Shown: positions 35,433-43,603 of the stretch, piece by piece
Position numbering within the stretch: position 1 is the first letter of the stretch
How the letters are laid out: each line of letters opens with the position of its first letter
Source: Paenibacillus piscarius
Lineage (GTDB): Bacteria; Bacillota; Bacilli; Paenibacillales; Paenibacillaceae
DNA length: 64,000 nt
Direction of reading: 5' to 3'
Assembly: GCF_022234545.1 (NCBI RefSeq)
Contig: NZ_JAIEUI010000008.1
Span: 1-64,000, forward strand
Program-made: the position numbers and the translations under genes
Notes under the pieces: generated by a model
The model's database searches: none
Seen by the model: the letters and a program-made list of their open reading frames with translations, nothing else
What the model was told of the DNA's origin: nothing

Positions 35433-36081
35433 GAAGGGCGCTAAGGCCCCGCCGTTCACCCGGATTGTCAACGAATCACTTCAGGACAATCGCCTTAGCT
35501 TCAAGGCTCGGGGGCTGCTCGCTTATATGCTCTCAAAACCGGACACATTCAAATTTCATATTGATGAGCTGGTGAAACATGGCACTGACGGTAAGGATAG
35601 CGTGCGCGCCGGATTAAAAGAGCTTGAACAATGCGGCTACATCAAACGATATTCCGTGAAAGCAAAGGGGAAAATCCAGTCCTGGGAGATGGATATCTAC
35701 GAGAAACCAGAATCGGGTTTTCCAGTTGTGGAAAATCCAACGCTATTAACTAATGATAAAGAACTAACGAATGAAAAAGAAAAAGATATTAACAGATACA
35801 TCGATTTTCCAATCGACGATCATGTTTTTCTAAGCATTTATAGTTCTGAATTCAGAAGAGCATTGAAAAAGGATCATCCCCAGATCACAGAGGAGCAGCT
35901 TCTTCACATCATTCATCATATGGAGCTCCTTCAGGAATGGGAGATAACGGCAGGGGAATTCAGGGAACAGGTGAGAGATCACTTTGAAACCCTGGCTAAG
36001 AAGAATAACGGCAGCATCCTTGCCTTCATACCATCATTCATGAGGCGTTTTGAGATTCCGTACACAGGATTAGATAACTAG
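35410..36081 (+). CDS. replication initiator-like protein (winged-helix/DnaD-like plan)
   Basis: A 223-residue protein. The N-terminal 100 residues look like the winged-helix 'replication protein' of Gram-positive phages and ICEs (FTRIVNESLQDNRLSFKARGLLAYMLSKPDTFKFHIDELVKHGTDGKDSVRAGLKELEQCGYIKR). The C-terminal half is a helical domain. The GTG start at 35410 lies inside the preceding tiny ORF. A role in initiating element replication is likely; no origin repeats are evident in the gene. Confidence 0.72.
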   Translation: MTTRRVNKKGAKAPPFTRIVNESLQDNRLSFKARGLLAYMLSKPDTFKFHIDELVKHGTDGKDSVRAGLKELEQCGYIKRYSVKAKGKIQSWEMDIYEKPESGFPVVENPTLLTNDKELTNEKEKDINRYIDFPIDDHVFLSIYSSEFRRALKKDHPQITEEQLLHIIHHMELLQEWEITAGEFREQVRDHFETLAKKNNGSILAFIPSFMRRFEIPYTGLDN

Positions 36082-36109
36082 AATAAGTCAATTACGAGGA
36101 TGAAGTGGA

Positions 36110-36745
36110 ATGCTCAGCAAAGAAGTTGAAAAAGAGGTAATTCGACACCTAAATCAGATTCGCCTTCTCTTATTTCTTGAGAAAGAGGACACTAAAGCCA
36201 GATTAATCGTCTCTGTTGTTAATAAGATGCCGGATCTGGAAAAGGATATCATTACGAGAAAATACCTTCATCGTGATTCAGAATATACCCGCCATCAGAT
36301 GATTTACAAGGATATGGAAATTTCACATGGGTTATACGGTAAAGTTCGCTTGAGAGGATTATTTAAGATTGCTCTTGTCTTGGGATTAACAAAGACTATG
36401 ACGGCATCAATTATACAAAAAGACTGGAGACAAGAGCGTATGCTAAATGAGAATTTCCTATCAGTAGACGATAATGAAGCACTTGTAAGTTTTTTATATG
36501 AATCTGGAATCTATATAACGCTGGATTTGGAGCGAGAAGGCCAGGTTGAACTACAGCAGGCAATGAAAAAGCTGGAACCACTTGAGGCGGAAGTTATCGC
36601 TCGTAAATATTTGTCCCGTGAAGCCGAGTATACTCGCCACCAGGCAGTCTATAAAGAACTAGGATTGAGCTCCGGTACGTATAAGAAGTATCGGCTGAGG
36701 GCGCTCACTAAATTGGCAGCGAAGCTGAGTGACCTCATTAAGTGA
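36110..36745 (+). CDS. ArpU-like transcriptional regulator with internal duplication
   Basis: A 211-residue protein with two copies of one sigma-4/ArpU-like module: residues about 37-93 (VNKMPDLEKDIITRKYLHRDSEYTRHQMIYKDMEISHGLYGKVRLRGLFKIA) and about 151-207 (MKKLEPLEAEVIARKYLSREAEYTRHQAVYKELGLSSGTYKKYRLRALTKLA). ArpU-family proteins normally have one such module and control phage late genes. The position just before the structural-type genes fits that role. Confidence 0.75.
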   Translation: MLSKEVEKEVIRHLNQIRLLLFLEKEDTKARLIVSVVNKMPDLEKDIITRKYLHRDSEYTRHQMIYKDMEISHGLYGKVRLRGLFKIALVLGLTKTMTASIIQKDWRQERMLNENFLSVDDNEALVSFLYESGIYITLDLEREGQVELQQAMKKLEPLEAEVIARKYLSREAEYTRHQAVYKELGLSSGTYKKYRLRALTKLAAKLSDLIK

Positions 36746-36856
36746 GACGGCCCATCAGCGGGAGAGCGGCAGAAGGTAGGGCTCTTACTTCGGCTCGACT
36801 TAAATATTTACTTCCGTAACAGGCAAAACAAACTCATATAGCGGAGGGAATAAGCC

Positions 36857-37345
36857 ATGAAGAATATTATTACATCGGATCGGAATTCAGCGCGGGCAGA
36901 TCGTTCCAAGTATCTTGCCCAATGCGCTGTATCTAATGGCCGGCACATGATTACGTTGCAGGAAGCCAGAGAGAACGCAATGCGGTCAATTAAGGAAGCT
37001 GCTGATGCTGCGGGTATCACAGTAAGAACATTAAGGAAATGGGAAGAAAACTGCGGCAGAGCTGAATTGTTTGCCCTGACACGACTTTGCATATTTTACG
37101 GTGCGTCAGCTGATCATATTTTCCCAGGCAAGGCAACTGATCTGCTGGAGGCAAGAAGGGAGGGAAGCAAGTTGGAGAAGAAGACGTTTGAAGTTGATGA
37201 TCTTATCAAAGTCCTGAAAAAAAGGGGCTGTGACACTACAGAGCTTGAGAATTTCGTTGAAGAGATCCGGAGGAGCAGGGAAGTAGAAATGAAAAACGCC
37301 TCCAGTGCGTCAACACCGGAGACGTTCAATCAATCAGTTATGTAA
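36857..37345 (+). CDS. XRE/HTH-family regulator
   Basis: A 162-residue protein with a helix-turn-helix in its middle (ARENAMRSIKEAADAAGITVRTLRKWEENCGRAELFALTRLCIFYGASADHIFPG) and a charged C-terminal tail with a short coiled coil (about 110-145). GGAGGG precedes the ATG. It lies between the ArpU-like gene and the protease gene. Possibly a second-level regulator of the late genes. Confidence 0.68.
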   Translation: MKNIITSDRNSARADRSKYLAQCAVSNGRHMITLQEARENAMRSIKEAADAAGITVRTLRKWEENCGRAELFALTRLCIFYGASADHIFPGKATDLLEARREGSKLEKKTFEVDDLIKVLKKRGCDTTELENFVEEIRRSREVEMKNASSASTPETFNQSVM

Positions 37346-37527
37346 TTGTTTCCCAATGAAACTATTATACCGCATTTCACTTATAGGATGCAACTATTGA
37401 AATGTGCCCATATATTGCAAGGGGGAATAAGTTTGTTGAAGATCAGTGCAACAGAACGCGCCCCCCCTCCAACATCATTTGAGGTGAGACACATAGTGAA
37501 ATGAACGTCAAGGGAAGGGAGTATTCA

Positions 37528-38193
37528 ATGGAAAGAGCCATTTATGGTATGGCAATGCCGTTTAACGACTTCTATGCAGAGCCTAATCTGGAGAATAACA
37601 CATATTCTGTAGAGCGGACACACCGCAAAGGTGTATTCTTTGATAGCAAAATCGGAATTACATTGGGTCATGACTATACTCAGGTAATTGGAACAACTGT
37701 AGACGGATTACAGGTTCAGACAACCGAAGGCGGTGTATTCTTCAAACTCATTCCAAATAGTCCGTTAGGTTGGAGTGTTTATAAGAAGGTTAAGCGAGCA
37801 GCACTTAGGCACTGTAGTATTTCATTCCGGAAAATACTAAGTGAACAGAATGCTTTTGAGGAGAAGGTTTGTACTGAAATCTTTCGTTCTGCGGGATATA
37901 CCGATGAGGTAACTGTCTACGATCTGAAGAAGATCGTCGTTCATGAGATTTGTCTTACGAATGGACCAGCTAATGAGCTGACATTTTGTACTACGAACGT
38001 GCAGGATTCAAGACTAAAGGGTCTTAGTTGGGATAACACCTCACCTATACCGGAAGCTCTGATTTTGCCTAGTGAACGTTCGAGATTTGATTATGAACAA
38101 TGGATGGCTGAAGAAACTGAAGCCTTATCGAAGGATATAGCAGAATTCAAGCGAAACGTTCAAAAATTTAAAGGCCTGGGAGGCAGAGAATGA
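37528..38193 (+). CDS. HK97-type phage prohead protease (peptidase U35-like)
   Basis: A 221-residue protein with the plan of capsid-maturation serine proteases: MERAIYGMAMPFNDFY start, H48 in TLGHDYTQVIGT, the LRHCSISFRK motif with S97, then KKIVVHEICLTNGPANELTF, matching the usual 'hE-x-Slv-x-x-PAN' end strand. ATG 37528 has AAGGGAAGGGAG upstream; an in-frame ATG at 37501 is the alternative. No portal, scaffold or major capsid gene is recognisable next to it, which is unusual. It overlaps the next gene by 4 bases. Confidence 0.72.
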   Translation: MERAIYGMAMPFNDFYAEPNLENNTYSVERTHRKGVFFDSKIGITLGHDYTQVIGTTVDGLQVQTTEGGVFFKLIPNSPLGWSVYKKVKRAALRHCSISFRKILSEQNAFEEKVCTEIFRSAGYTDEVTVYDLKKIVVHEICLTNGPANELTFCTTNVQDSRLKGLSWDNTSPIPEALILPSERSRFDYEQWMAEETEALSKDIAEFKRNVQKFKGLGGRE

Positions 38194-38756
38194 ATAATAT
38201 CACACGGAGTGGATTAGAAGTGATTATCCGGGATAACCAATTGAAAGCTGCAGATAAGCTGGCTGAGCAACAGGAATTAAATCGGCAAGACAAGGAGAGC
38301 ATGGCCGAATTAAAGCAGAAATACCTCGCGGCTGTGACTTCCGGTGATACGACATCCATTGATGCACTGAATGAGCAATTGAAGGGGATCTCACAGCGCA
38401 TTCATGACCGTAGTATTGTGATTGAAGCTCTCTCAGTCAAGGGGAACCCTGCTATGCAACAAACCATTTCTGAAGCTGTAAATGCTTGGGCGACAGAGAG
38501 GAACAAGCTGATTACTCAAGCAGAAGAACTGTATAACGAGCTGCAGCCGCATCATGCTTCATTGATTAAGGGTCTGGCAAAGCTAAATGAATTGCGCAAA
38601 AACGTAATCGGACTTGAAGGGAATATCCGAGATTATAACGATCAATTGACTGTTGACAAGAGAGTTTCTGTCGAAGACCTGCACCATACTATCGCTTCTC
38701 AGTATATGAATACGTTACTCATTCAGCAGTATGTAAAACAGTCAGGAGGAGTGTAA
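38190..38756 (+). CDS. coiled-coil protein, unknown (scaffold-like position)
   Basis: A 188-residue, highly charged, almost wholly helical protein with long heptad-like stretches (DKLAEQQELNRQDKESMAELKQKYLAAV ... INEAVNAWATERNKLITQAEELYNELQ type). The ATGA overlap with the protease gene and GGGAGG imply coupling. In phages the gene after a prohead protease is often a scaffold or capsid gene; the composition would fit a scaffold but there is no sequence proof. Confidence 0.6.
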   Translation: MNNITRSGLEVIIRDNQLKAADKLAEQQELNRQDKESMAELKQKYLAAVTSGDTTSIDALNEQLKGISQRIHDRSIVIEALSVKGNPAMQQTISEAVNAWATERNKLITQAEELYNELQPHHASLIKGLAKLNELRKNVIGLEGNIRDYNDQLTVDKRVSVEDLHHTIASQYMNTLLIQQYVKQSGGV

Positions 38757-39020
38757 ATGATAGGTATCGGACGGACAATTATGCAGCAACGGCGCATAAG
38801 TGAAATGTTTATGAAGGCGGTCTTCAAAAATGCTCCAGTTGGAGTTCTGGAGATGTACCAAAGCGTACTTGCTGCTGGACCTAATGGTAATGGAAGCTAT
38901 GAACTTCAAAAGCGGCAGGAGTTAATAATGCGGACAGAAGCTGAACTGATAGAACTTAATAAGCAGCTTAGCGTTGTAAGGATCTGTATGGAACAAGACG
39001 AACGAATGGGGATCAATTAA
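38757..39020 (+). CDS. small hypothetical protein
   Basis: An 87-residue helical protein (GIGRTIMQQRRISEMFMKAVFKNAPVGVLEMYQ ... ) that starts directly after the previous stop, with AGGAGG in front. Coupled to the coiled-coil gene. Not recognised. Confidence 0.6.
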   Translation: MIGIGRTIMQQRRISEMFMKAVFKNAPVGVLEMYQSVLAAGPNGNGSYELQKRQELIMRTEAELIELNKQLSVVRICMEQDERMGIN

Positions 39021-39122
39021 GTGTTTTCTGGAGGGGGAGGTAATTCCTTGGACTCTTTTCACTTGGAGACCGGGCGACCTCTTCCATTTTACGAAGCCAG
39101 GTTTTGATAAGAGGGGGATAAT

Positions 39123-39926
39123 ATGATCGATAAATGGCATTGTTATTCAAAAGCGATAGAATCTTCGCCTGCTGTTTCATCAGGTCCAAGTAGCACACAG
39201 ACAGCAGGAGCCAGCACCAGGAACACAGCCGGCCCAAGTAGCAGGGATACAGCTGGACCAAGCAGTAGGGAAACATCTGGCCCTAGCAGCAGGGATACTG
39301 CTGGCCCTAGCACCCGCGACACCTCAGGTCCGAGTAGTATTAATACTACAGGTCCGAGGAATATATCTGGAGCAACTCAAACGGAAGGGACCTATTTTGG
39401 GGAAGGAGGGCATAATCACGGATGGCCAGCAGGAACAGTATTTAAGGACGTCAATGGTGTGGCTAGAACGTGGGTTCCTTCAGGTAATCACAGTCATCCA
39501 ATAACACTGTCGAGTCATGAGCATGACATGAACCATACTCACGACATGGATCACACCCATGATATGGATCATACGCATGATATGAACCACACTCATAATA
39601 TGGAGCACACCCACGATATGAGTCATACACATAGCATGGAGCATACGCACCAGATCCCAGCACATACGCATGATATTAAGTATGGGATATATGAGGGTCC
39701 AACGCCCAGCAGCTTGAAGATTGAGGTGGACGGGAATCTGGTACCTTATACGGAAACAAGCGGAGCAGACATTGATATCATCCCTTATTTGAGCAAAGAC
39801 ACTAGCGGACGGGTAAACCGTGGTTCATTCCACGAAATCAAGATTACCCCGGACACACTTGGACGTATCGTAGCTAATGTAGTTACCCAGCTCTTCGTTA
39901 CTTCCAGAGGAGGCGGGAGCTACTGA
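39123..39926 (+). CDS. phage tail fibre-like protein with two repeat arrays
   Basis: A 267-residue protein. Residues about 20-80 carry seven or eight copies of an octad like AGPSSRDT; residues about 125-190 carry about nine hexads of the HTHDMD/HTHDMN type. HxH runs are known from phage tail fibres, where His pairs bind metal along a trimeric needle (T4 gp37 and gp12). The ends (EGTYFGEGGHNHGWPAGTVF; GRIVANVVTQLFVTSRGGGSY) look like attachment and tip regions. AGAGGGGGA precedes the ATG. The array lengths may vary among relatives. Confidence 0.72.
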   Translation: MIDKWHCYSKAIESSPAVSSGPSSTQTAGASTRNTAGPSSRDTAGPSSRETSGPSSRDTAGPSTRDTSGPSSINTTGPRNISGATQTEGTYFGEGGHNHGWPAGTVFKDVNGVARTWVPSGNHSHPITLSSHEHDMNHTHDMDHTHDMDHTHDMNHTHNMEHTHDMSHTHSMEHTHQIPAHTHDIKYGIYEGPTPSSLKIEVDGNLVPYTETSGADIDIIPYLSKDTSGRVNRGSFHEIKITPDTLGRIVANVVTQLFVTSRGGGSY

Positions 39927-40525
39927 TGACATTGGTTGCTGTGTTCTCCACGAAAGATTTTGCTGTTGCCGTTGCTGATCGGCGTAGAGTCCAACTCAGT
40001 ACCGGCATCCATATAGACGATGTTAGGAAGCTTCATCAATTGAATGACCAGGTTATTGTGGGCTACTCAGGAATATATCTGCCCATAGGAAACAATGAAT
40101 TTCAAGGATTGGCAGAAGAACTCATTATGGATAATAGTGTGTTGATAAGCGCGAGATCAACTGTAGAAGATGTAACGGATATCTTTAGTAAGTCGTTGCT
40201 GAGGAATATCGAATTAGGCATCCCGAAGGAGTCATTGGAGCTTACATTTCATTTCGGCGGCAAGGGCAAGGACGGGCGGTACCTGCTGGGTAGAGTCAGC
40301 TGCTGGGAGGAGTTTCAGCCAATCCTAATGGAATCAAATGAAAATGGTTTGATCTGGAGCCTATCCCGTGCAGAGTACGCTGTAGATCCATGGTTGACGG
40401 CACAGATAGCCTCTTTACCTAAGATCAATGATCAAACAGTTAGGGATCTGGCAGTGTCTCTGATAGAGCATACAGCAGAACATGATGGATATGTCAGTGG
40501 AACTTATGATCTGATCGTCATATAG
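39926..40525 (+). CDS. proteasome/HslV-like Ntn-hydrolase-fold protein
   Basis: A 199-residue protein whose start matches beta-type proteasome subunits: MTLVAVFSTKDFAVAVADRR ... RKLHQLNDQVIVGYSGI. After Met removal, Thr1 would be N-terminal, Asp falls at 17 exactly as in HslV and 20S beta subunits, and a Lys lies at 34 (Arg at 33). Length and the VIVGYSG strand also fit. No HslU or other AAA+ partner is encoded nearby. AGGAGGCGGGAG precedes the ATG, which overlaps the tail-fibre stop by one base. It may be a self-compartmentalised protease, a processing enzyme for the tail, or a structural relic of the fold. Confidence 0.65.
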   Translation: MTLVAVFSTKDFAVAVADRRRVQLSTGIHIDDVRKLHQLNDQVIVGYSGIYLPIGNNEFQGLAEELIMDNSVLISARSTVEDVTDIFSKSLLRNIELGIPKESLELTFHFGGKGKDGRYLLGRVSCWEEFQPILMESNENGLIWSLSRAEYAVDPWLTAQIASLPKINDQTVRDLAVSLIEHTAEHDGYVSGTYDLIVI

Positions 40526-40548
40526 GATAACCCGATCAATAGATGTGT

Positions 40549-40603
40549 GCGCTCATGTGGTTTGAAGGTGAACTTATCACCCGGATCATCTGAGCGCTTT
40601 TAT
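40549..40603 (+). terminator. rho-independent terminator after the late genes
   Basis: GCGCTCA (40549-40555) pairs with TGAGCGC (40591-40597), followed by TTTTAT. The 33-base loop contains a GGTGA/TCACC stem. Confidence 0.7.
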
Positions 40604-40880
40604 GTAATGGATCACTGGAATATTGAAATTAGCTTTAGGTATGAGAAAGAGAGAATTTTTTGAAGTTCTCTCCCCCCTCCCTTGGAGCTTGGGAACAAGA
40701 CGAGTGGGGACCGGGCTGCCAGTTTCGTTTTCGGCGTATGATTATTTCATATATGAGGGGGGGGCAGTTTTCTTATTTACATATATCAAACGGACTATTT
40801 TGTCAATTGAAATTCAGAGGTGCTCAATTTTAATTGAAGTGGCTATTGACTCGTGATATGCTCTAGACAAGGTTGAAATT

Positions 40881-40945
40881 AAAAAGTATGTGCTTTAAGG
40901 AGAAGTCCGTTTAAACGGCTATTCCTTATAGTACATACTTTTTTT
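40881..40945 (+). promoter_or_regulatory. long nested hairpin upstream of the HTH gene
   Basis: AAAAAGTATGT (40881-40891) pairs with ACATACTTTTT (40933-40943); inside, TAAGGA pairs with TCCTTA and a CCGTTTAAACGG palindrome forms the tip. A T-run follows, so it may act as an attenuator or terminator-type riboregulator before the next gene. The preceding 40604-40880 holds only a weak, unsupported open frame. Confidence 0.6.
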
Positions 40946-40962
40946 CATATGAAGGGATAGTG

Positions 40963-41343
40963 ATGAGAATGAAAGTGAGTAGAGTCAAAGAGCGTGAAGG
41001 AATACTTGTAGTACAGATTAATCTGATTGAACAGCAAGTTAAGAAATTACAGCGATTCATGAACGATGAGATGGATTCACTACTAAGCCAACTGCAACAT
41101 TTGAGGGAACTAGAAGTAATGAAAGAAGTTCCGTTACAAAGAGAACCGAGGAAAGTAAAGCTAAATTCGTGGGAGCATATCCCAGATGTATTAAGGGTCA
41201 AGGACATTCAAACTATTTTAGGAATAGGTAATATGCAAGCTTATGCTCTGGCAAAGAGCGGAGAGTTTCACTATATCCATATCGGCAACAGAATACTTGT
41301 GCCTAAGCCAGGATTTATTGATTGGCTGGAGGGTAAGGAATAG
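40963..41343 (+). CDS. excisionase-like HTH protein with coiled-coil N-terminus
   Basis: About 126 residues: a coiled coil (about 10-60, IEQQVKKLQRFMNDEMDSLLSQLQHLRELE) and a C-terminal helix-turn-helix domain 17 (IPDVLRVKDIQTILGIGNMQAYALAKSGEFHYIHIGNRILVPKPGFIDWLEG). Same plan as the 32191-32538 protein at the other side of the element. GAAGGGA precedes ATG 40963. It follows the long nested hairpin. Possibly an excision or segregation factor. Confidence 0.72.
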   Translation: MRMKVSRVKEREGILVVQINLIEQQVKKLQRFMNDEMDSLLSQLQHLRELEVMKEVPLQREPRKVKLNSWEHIPDVLRVKDIQTILGIGNMQAYALAKSGEFHYIHIGNRILVPKPGFIDWLEGKE

Positions 41344-41368
41344 TAAATGTCGGAAAGGAGTGAGTATA

Positions 41369-42070
41369 TTGGAATACATCTTGAGAGCTGGATTATTTGA
41401 TTATGAACTTGCTGATAAAGTAATTAATGTCGTGCTACCAGACATTAACCAATTTGAAAAGGAGCTACACTACAAGATAGCTATTAGCTTCCATGTTGAT
41501 TTGCTAAATGATCCTCGTATGGATTTAGTTGATGTTCCATTGAAAAAATGGGAACGAAACGACTCTAGGAAAGATAAGATTTATAACTTATTAGGTTTCC
41601 AGATAAATAGAATAGATCAAGCATTTTGTAATAATGAACTGCAAATAATTGATGCTTCTATACAAGGTGAGCAGCTAGAGGCACCAGATATGATTAAAAT
41701 CAAAATAGAAAAGAAGGAGGTTGACGCGGATCCACCTAGAAAGAAGAACAAGTCTAAACCCTTCAAAATTACAAACGTAATACCAAGTCTGCCATTTACA
41801 CAAGAAACGACTTCAAAATTAGCCAATGAAAGGTTGTCTAGGATCTATAATGATCTCATGAAGGCAATTCGTGATAAGAAGATAATGTCCGAGATATTAG
41901 AAATTGAAGCTACGGAAGATGATAAAGAACTTTACAATGCTTTTTTCAAGCAATACTGGGACTTATGGTTATGCACTGATGATCAAAGAAAAACCATAGT
42001 CAACAAACTGATAGAAAGAACCGAAATTGTGTTTAATAAGCATTTGGAGAAGGATAACTCCGGAAAATGA
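41369..42070 (+). CDS. hypothetical protein at the right end of the element
   Basis: About 233 residues from a TTG at 41369 (AAAGGAG 8 bases upstream; GTG 41360 is an alternative). The N-terminal 90 residues contain FDYELADKVINVVLPDINQFEKELHYKIAISF, the middle is Lys/Pro-rich (DPPRKKNKSKPFKIT) and the end is helical. AT-rich, like the HEPN gene, and placed next to attR, a typical cargo position. No family recognised. Confidence 0.55.
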   Translation: MEYILRAGLFDYELADKVINVVLPDINQFEKELHYKIAISFHVDLLNDPRMDLVDVPLKKWERNDSRKDKIYNLLGFQINRIDQAFCNNELQIIDASIQGEQLEAPDMIKIKIEKKEVDADPPRKKNKSKPFKITNVIPSLPFTQETTSKLANERLSRIYNDLMKAIRDKKIMSEILEIEATEDDKELYNAFFKQYWDLWLCTDDQRKTIVNKLIERTEIVFNKHLEKDNSGK

Positions 42071-42103
42071 ATATACTAAATCTAGGTCAAACAGAACTAC
42101 AAC

Positions 42104-42124
42104 TTCCCCACACGTTTCCCCACA
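42104..42124. promoter_or_regulatory. putative integrase arm-type sites, right end
   Basis: TTCCCCACA at 42104-42112 and 42116-42124, matching the pair at the left end. They are about 100 bases from the attR core. Confidence 0.65.
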
Positions 42125-42225
42125 AACGGATCAGAAGTAGCAGGATTTAACGGAGACATATGACGGGAATTCCTTGTAAGCCGGACACTCTGGACAAGGT
42201 GAACAGCAAAAAACGGCCCAAAATC

Positions 42226-42243
42226 ATGGGCGGCATGATGTAA
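42226..42243 (+). other. attR core (18-bp direct repeat)
   Basis: ATGGGCGGCATGATGTAA, identical to the end of groEL at 28057-28074. This marks the right limit of the element. Confidence 0.85.
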
Positions 42244-42269
42244 TAAGGGTTACAACCCCTTGATGCAAA

Positions 42270-42326
42270 AATAAGAGGCTTCCTACGAGTTCATTGAACT
42301 TGTGGGAAGTCTCTTTTTCATGGCTT
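42270..42326 (-). pseudogene. remnant of the 3' end of a second integrase gene
   Basis: About 57 bases closely similar to the last codons of the integrase at 28159-28214 (shared GAGGCTTC, GAGTTCA-TGAACTT, TGGGAAG, TTTTTCATGG blocks), in the same orientation relative to the att core. Read on the minus strand it gives EKETSHKFNELVGSL beside MKKEASQKFSELMRSL in the intact gene. Its position just outside attR implies an earlier, now deleted, integration at the same site. Confidence 0.7.
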
Positions 42327-42342
42327 TAGACTTTAATATTCT

Positions 42343-43320
42343 TCAATCTAATTCTTGATCTAACAGAGGTTTTACTAAACGACGCACTTCGTCTGTTGAA
42401 GTGGTGTCCATTAATTGGTCGATTAGTTCGTCTGCGCCTCTAAATCCACGAACATAGATTTTGAAATAGCGAAGAAGGGGTCTAAATGAACGCGGCAAGG
42501 CTTCTGTCGAATATTTATCGTGAAGATCCAACTGTAAAAGAAGTAAATTGAGAAAATCCTTCGCGCTATGTTCTTTAGAGTCTTTCTCAAAAGCAAATGG
42601 ATTAGTGAAAATGCCGCGGCCAATCATGATACCATCAACGCCGTATTGTTCAACTATTTTTAATCCTGTTGCGCGGTCCGGAATATCTCCATTAATGGTT
42701 AACAACGTATTTGGGGCAATTTCATCGCGCAATTTTTTTATTTCAGGAATGAGTTCCCAGTGTGCAGCTACTTTACTCTTCTCTTTTTTAGTACGAAGGT
42801 GAATGGACAGATTCGCAATATCTTGTTTCAATATATGTCCTAACCAATCGCGCCACTCATCAATTTTGGAGTAACCTAATCTTGTTTTAACACTAACCGG
42901 CAATCCACCTGCTTTTGCTGCTTGAATAATTTCTGCTGCAACTTCAGGATGAAGTATTAATCCAGCCCCTTTTCCACTGGCTGCGGCGTTTTGTGCCGGG
43001 CATCCCATGTTTATATCGATACCACGAAAACCAAGTTTTTTCATATCAATACTCATCTGTTCAAAAAGTGCAGGTTTATTGCCCCAAATATGAGCGACAA
43101 TCGGTTGCTCATCAGCTGTAAACATTAACCGGCCACCTACATTTTCTTTTCCAACAGGGTGACAATAATTTTCAGCACTTGTGAATTCTGTGAAAAATAC
43201 GTCAGGTTGTGCAGCTTCACTAATGACGTGACGAAATACAATATCCGTGACGTGTTCCATTGGAGCTAATATAAAAAACGGTTTCGGTAAATCCAGCCAA
43301 AAATTTGGTTCGTTACTCAT
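42343..43320 (-). CDS. dus: tRNA-dihydrouridine synthase
   Basis: FMN-dependent enzyme that reduces uridines in tRNA D-loops. The TIM-barrel core shows [14 protein letters not shown], the catalytic Cys in [39 protein letters not shown] and the [38 protein letters not shown]/phosphate site. The product is 325 residues. AGGAGA precedes the ATG. Base composition is low-GC compared with the backbone, and the gene lies right beside the integrase remnant, so it may have arrived by transfer. Confidence 0.9.
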   Translation of the reverse strand: MSNEPNFWLDLPKPFFILAPMEHVTDIVFRHVISEAAQPDVFFTEFTSAENYCHPVGKENVGGRLMFTADEQPIVAHIWGNKPALFEQMSIDMKKLGFRGIDINMGCPAQNAAASGKGAGLILHPEVAAEIIQAAKAGGLPVSVKTRLGYSKIDEWRDWLGHILKQDIANLSIHLRTKKEKSKVAAHWELIPEIKKLRDEIAPNTLLTINGDIPDRATGLKIVEQYGVDGIMIGRGIFTNPFAFEKDSKEHSAKDFLNLLLLQLDLHDKYSTEALPRSFRPLLRYFKIYVRGFRGADELIDQLMDTTSTDEVRRLVKPLLDQELD

Positions 43321-43603
43321 ATTATCTTCTCCTGTTGCAACATATAAAAACGATATAATTTATAGCTAAATCTTTTACCCATCATACATAGACTAACACA
43401 TTTTGTTAGGTGCTGTGAATCAATTAGGTATCCTCTAAAGTCTGTTCTCCTAAAGATCAGGCTCTTTTTGCTGTTGGCCAGAAGGGAGCGGCAAGTGCGA
43501 ACTTAAAGATTTCTTTAACTTTCACACAGGGGTTAAACTGTCATGTTAGAGTAGCTTGATAAGGTTAATTAGCGAATTTTGGAGCAAAGAAGGGGATTTC
43601 CAA

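Noticed and set aside
39050..39109. A 19-codon TTG frame after a strong GGAGGGGG
   Set aside because: Too short to support on its own; it could be a leader peptide but nothing else points to it.
39160..39680. CRISPR-like or satellite DNA repeats
   Set aside because: The 24-bp and 18-bp repeats are in frame and encode peptide repeats of the tail-fibre-like protein.
40623..40856. 77-aa open frame after the late-gene terminator
   Set aside because: No Shine-Dalgarno and unusual composition; the region is better explained as untranslated.
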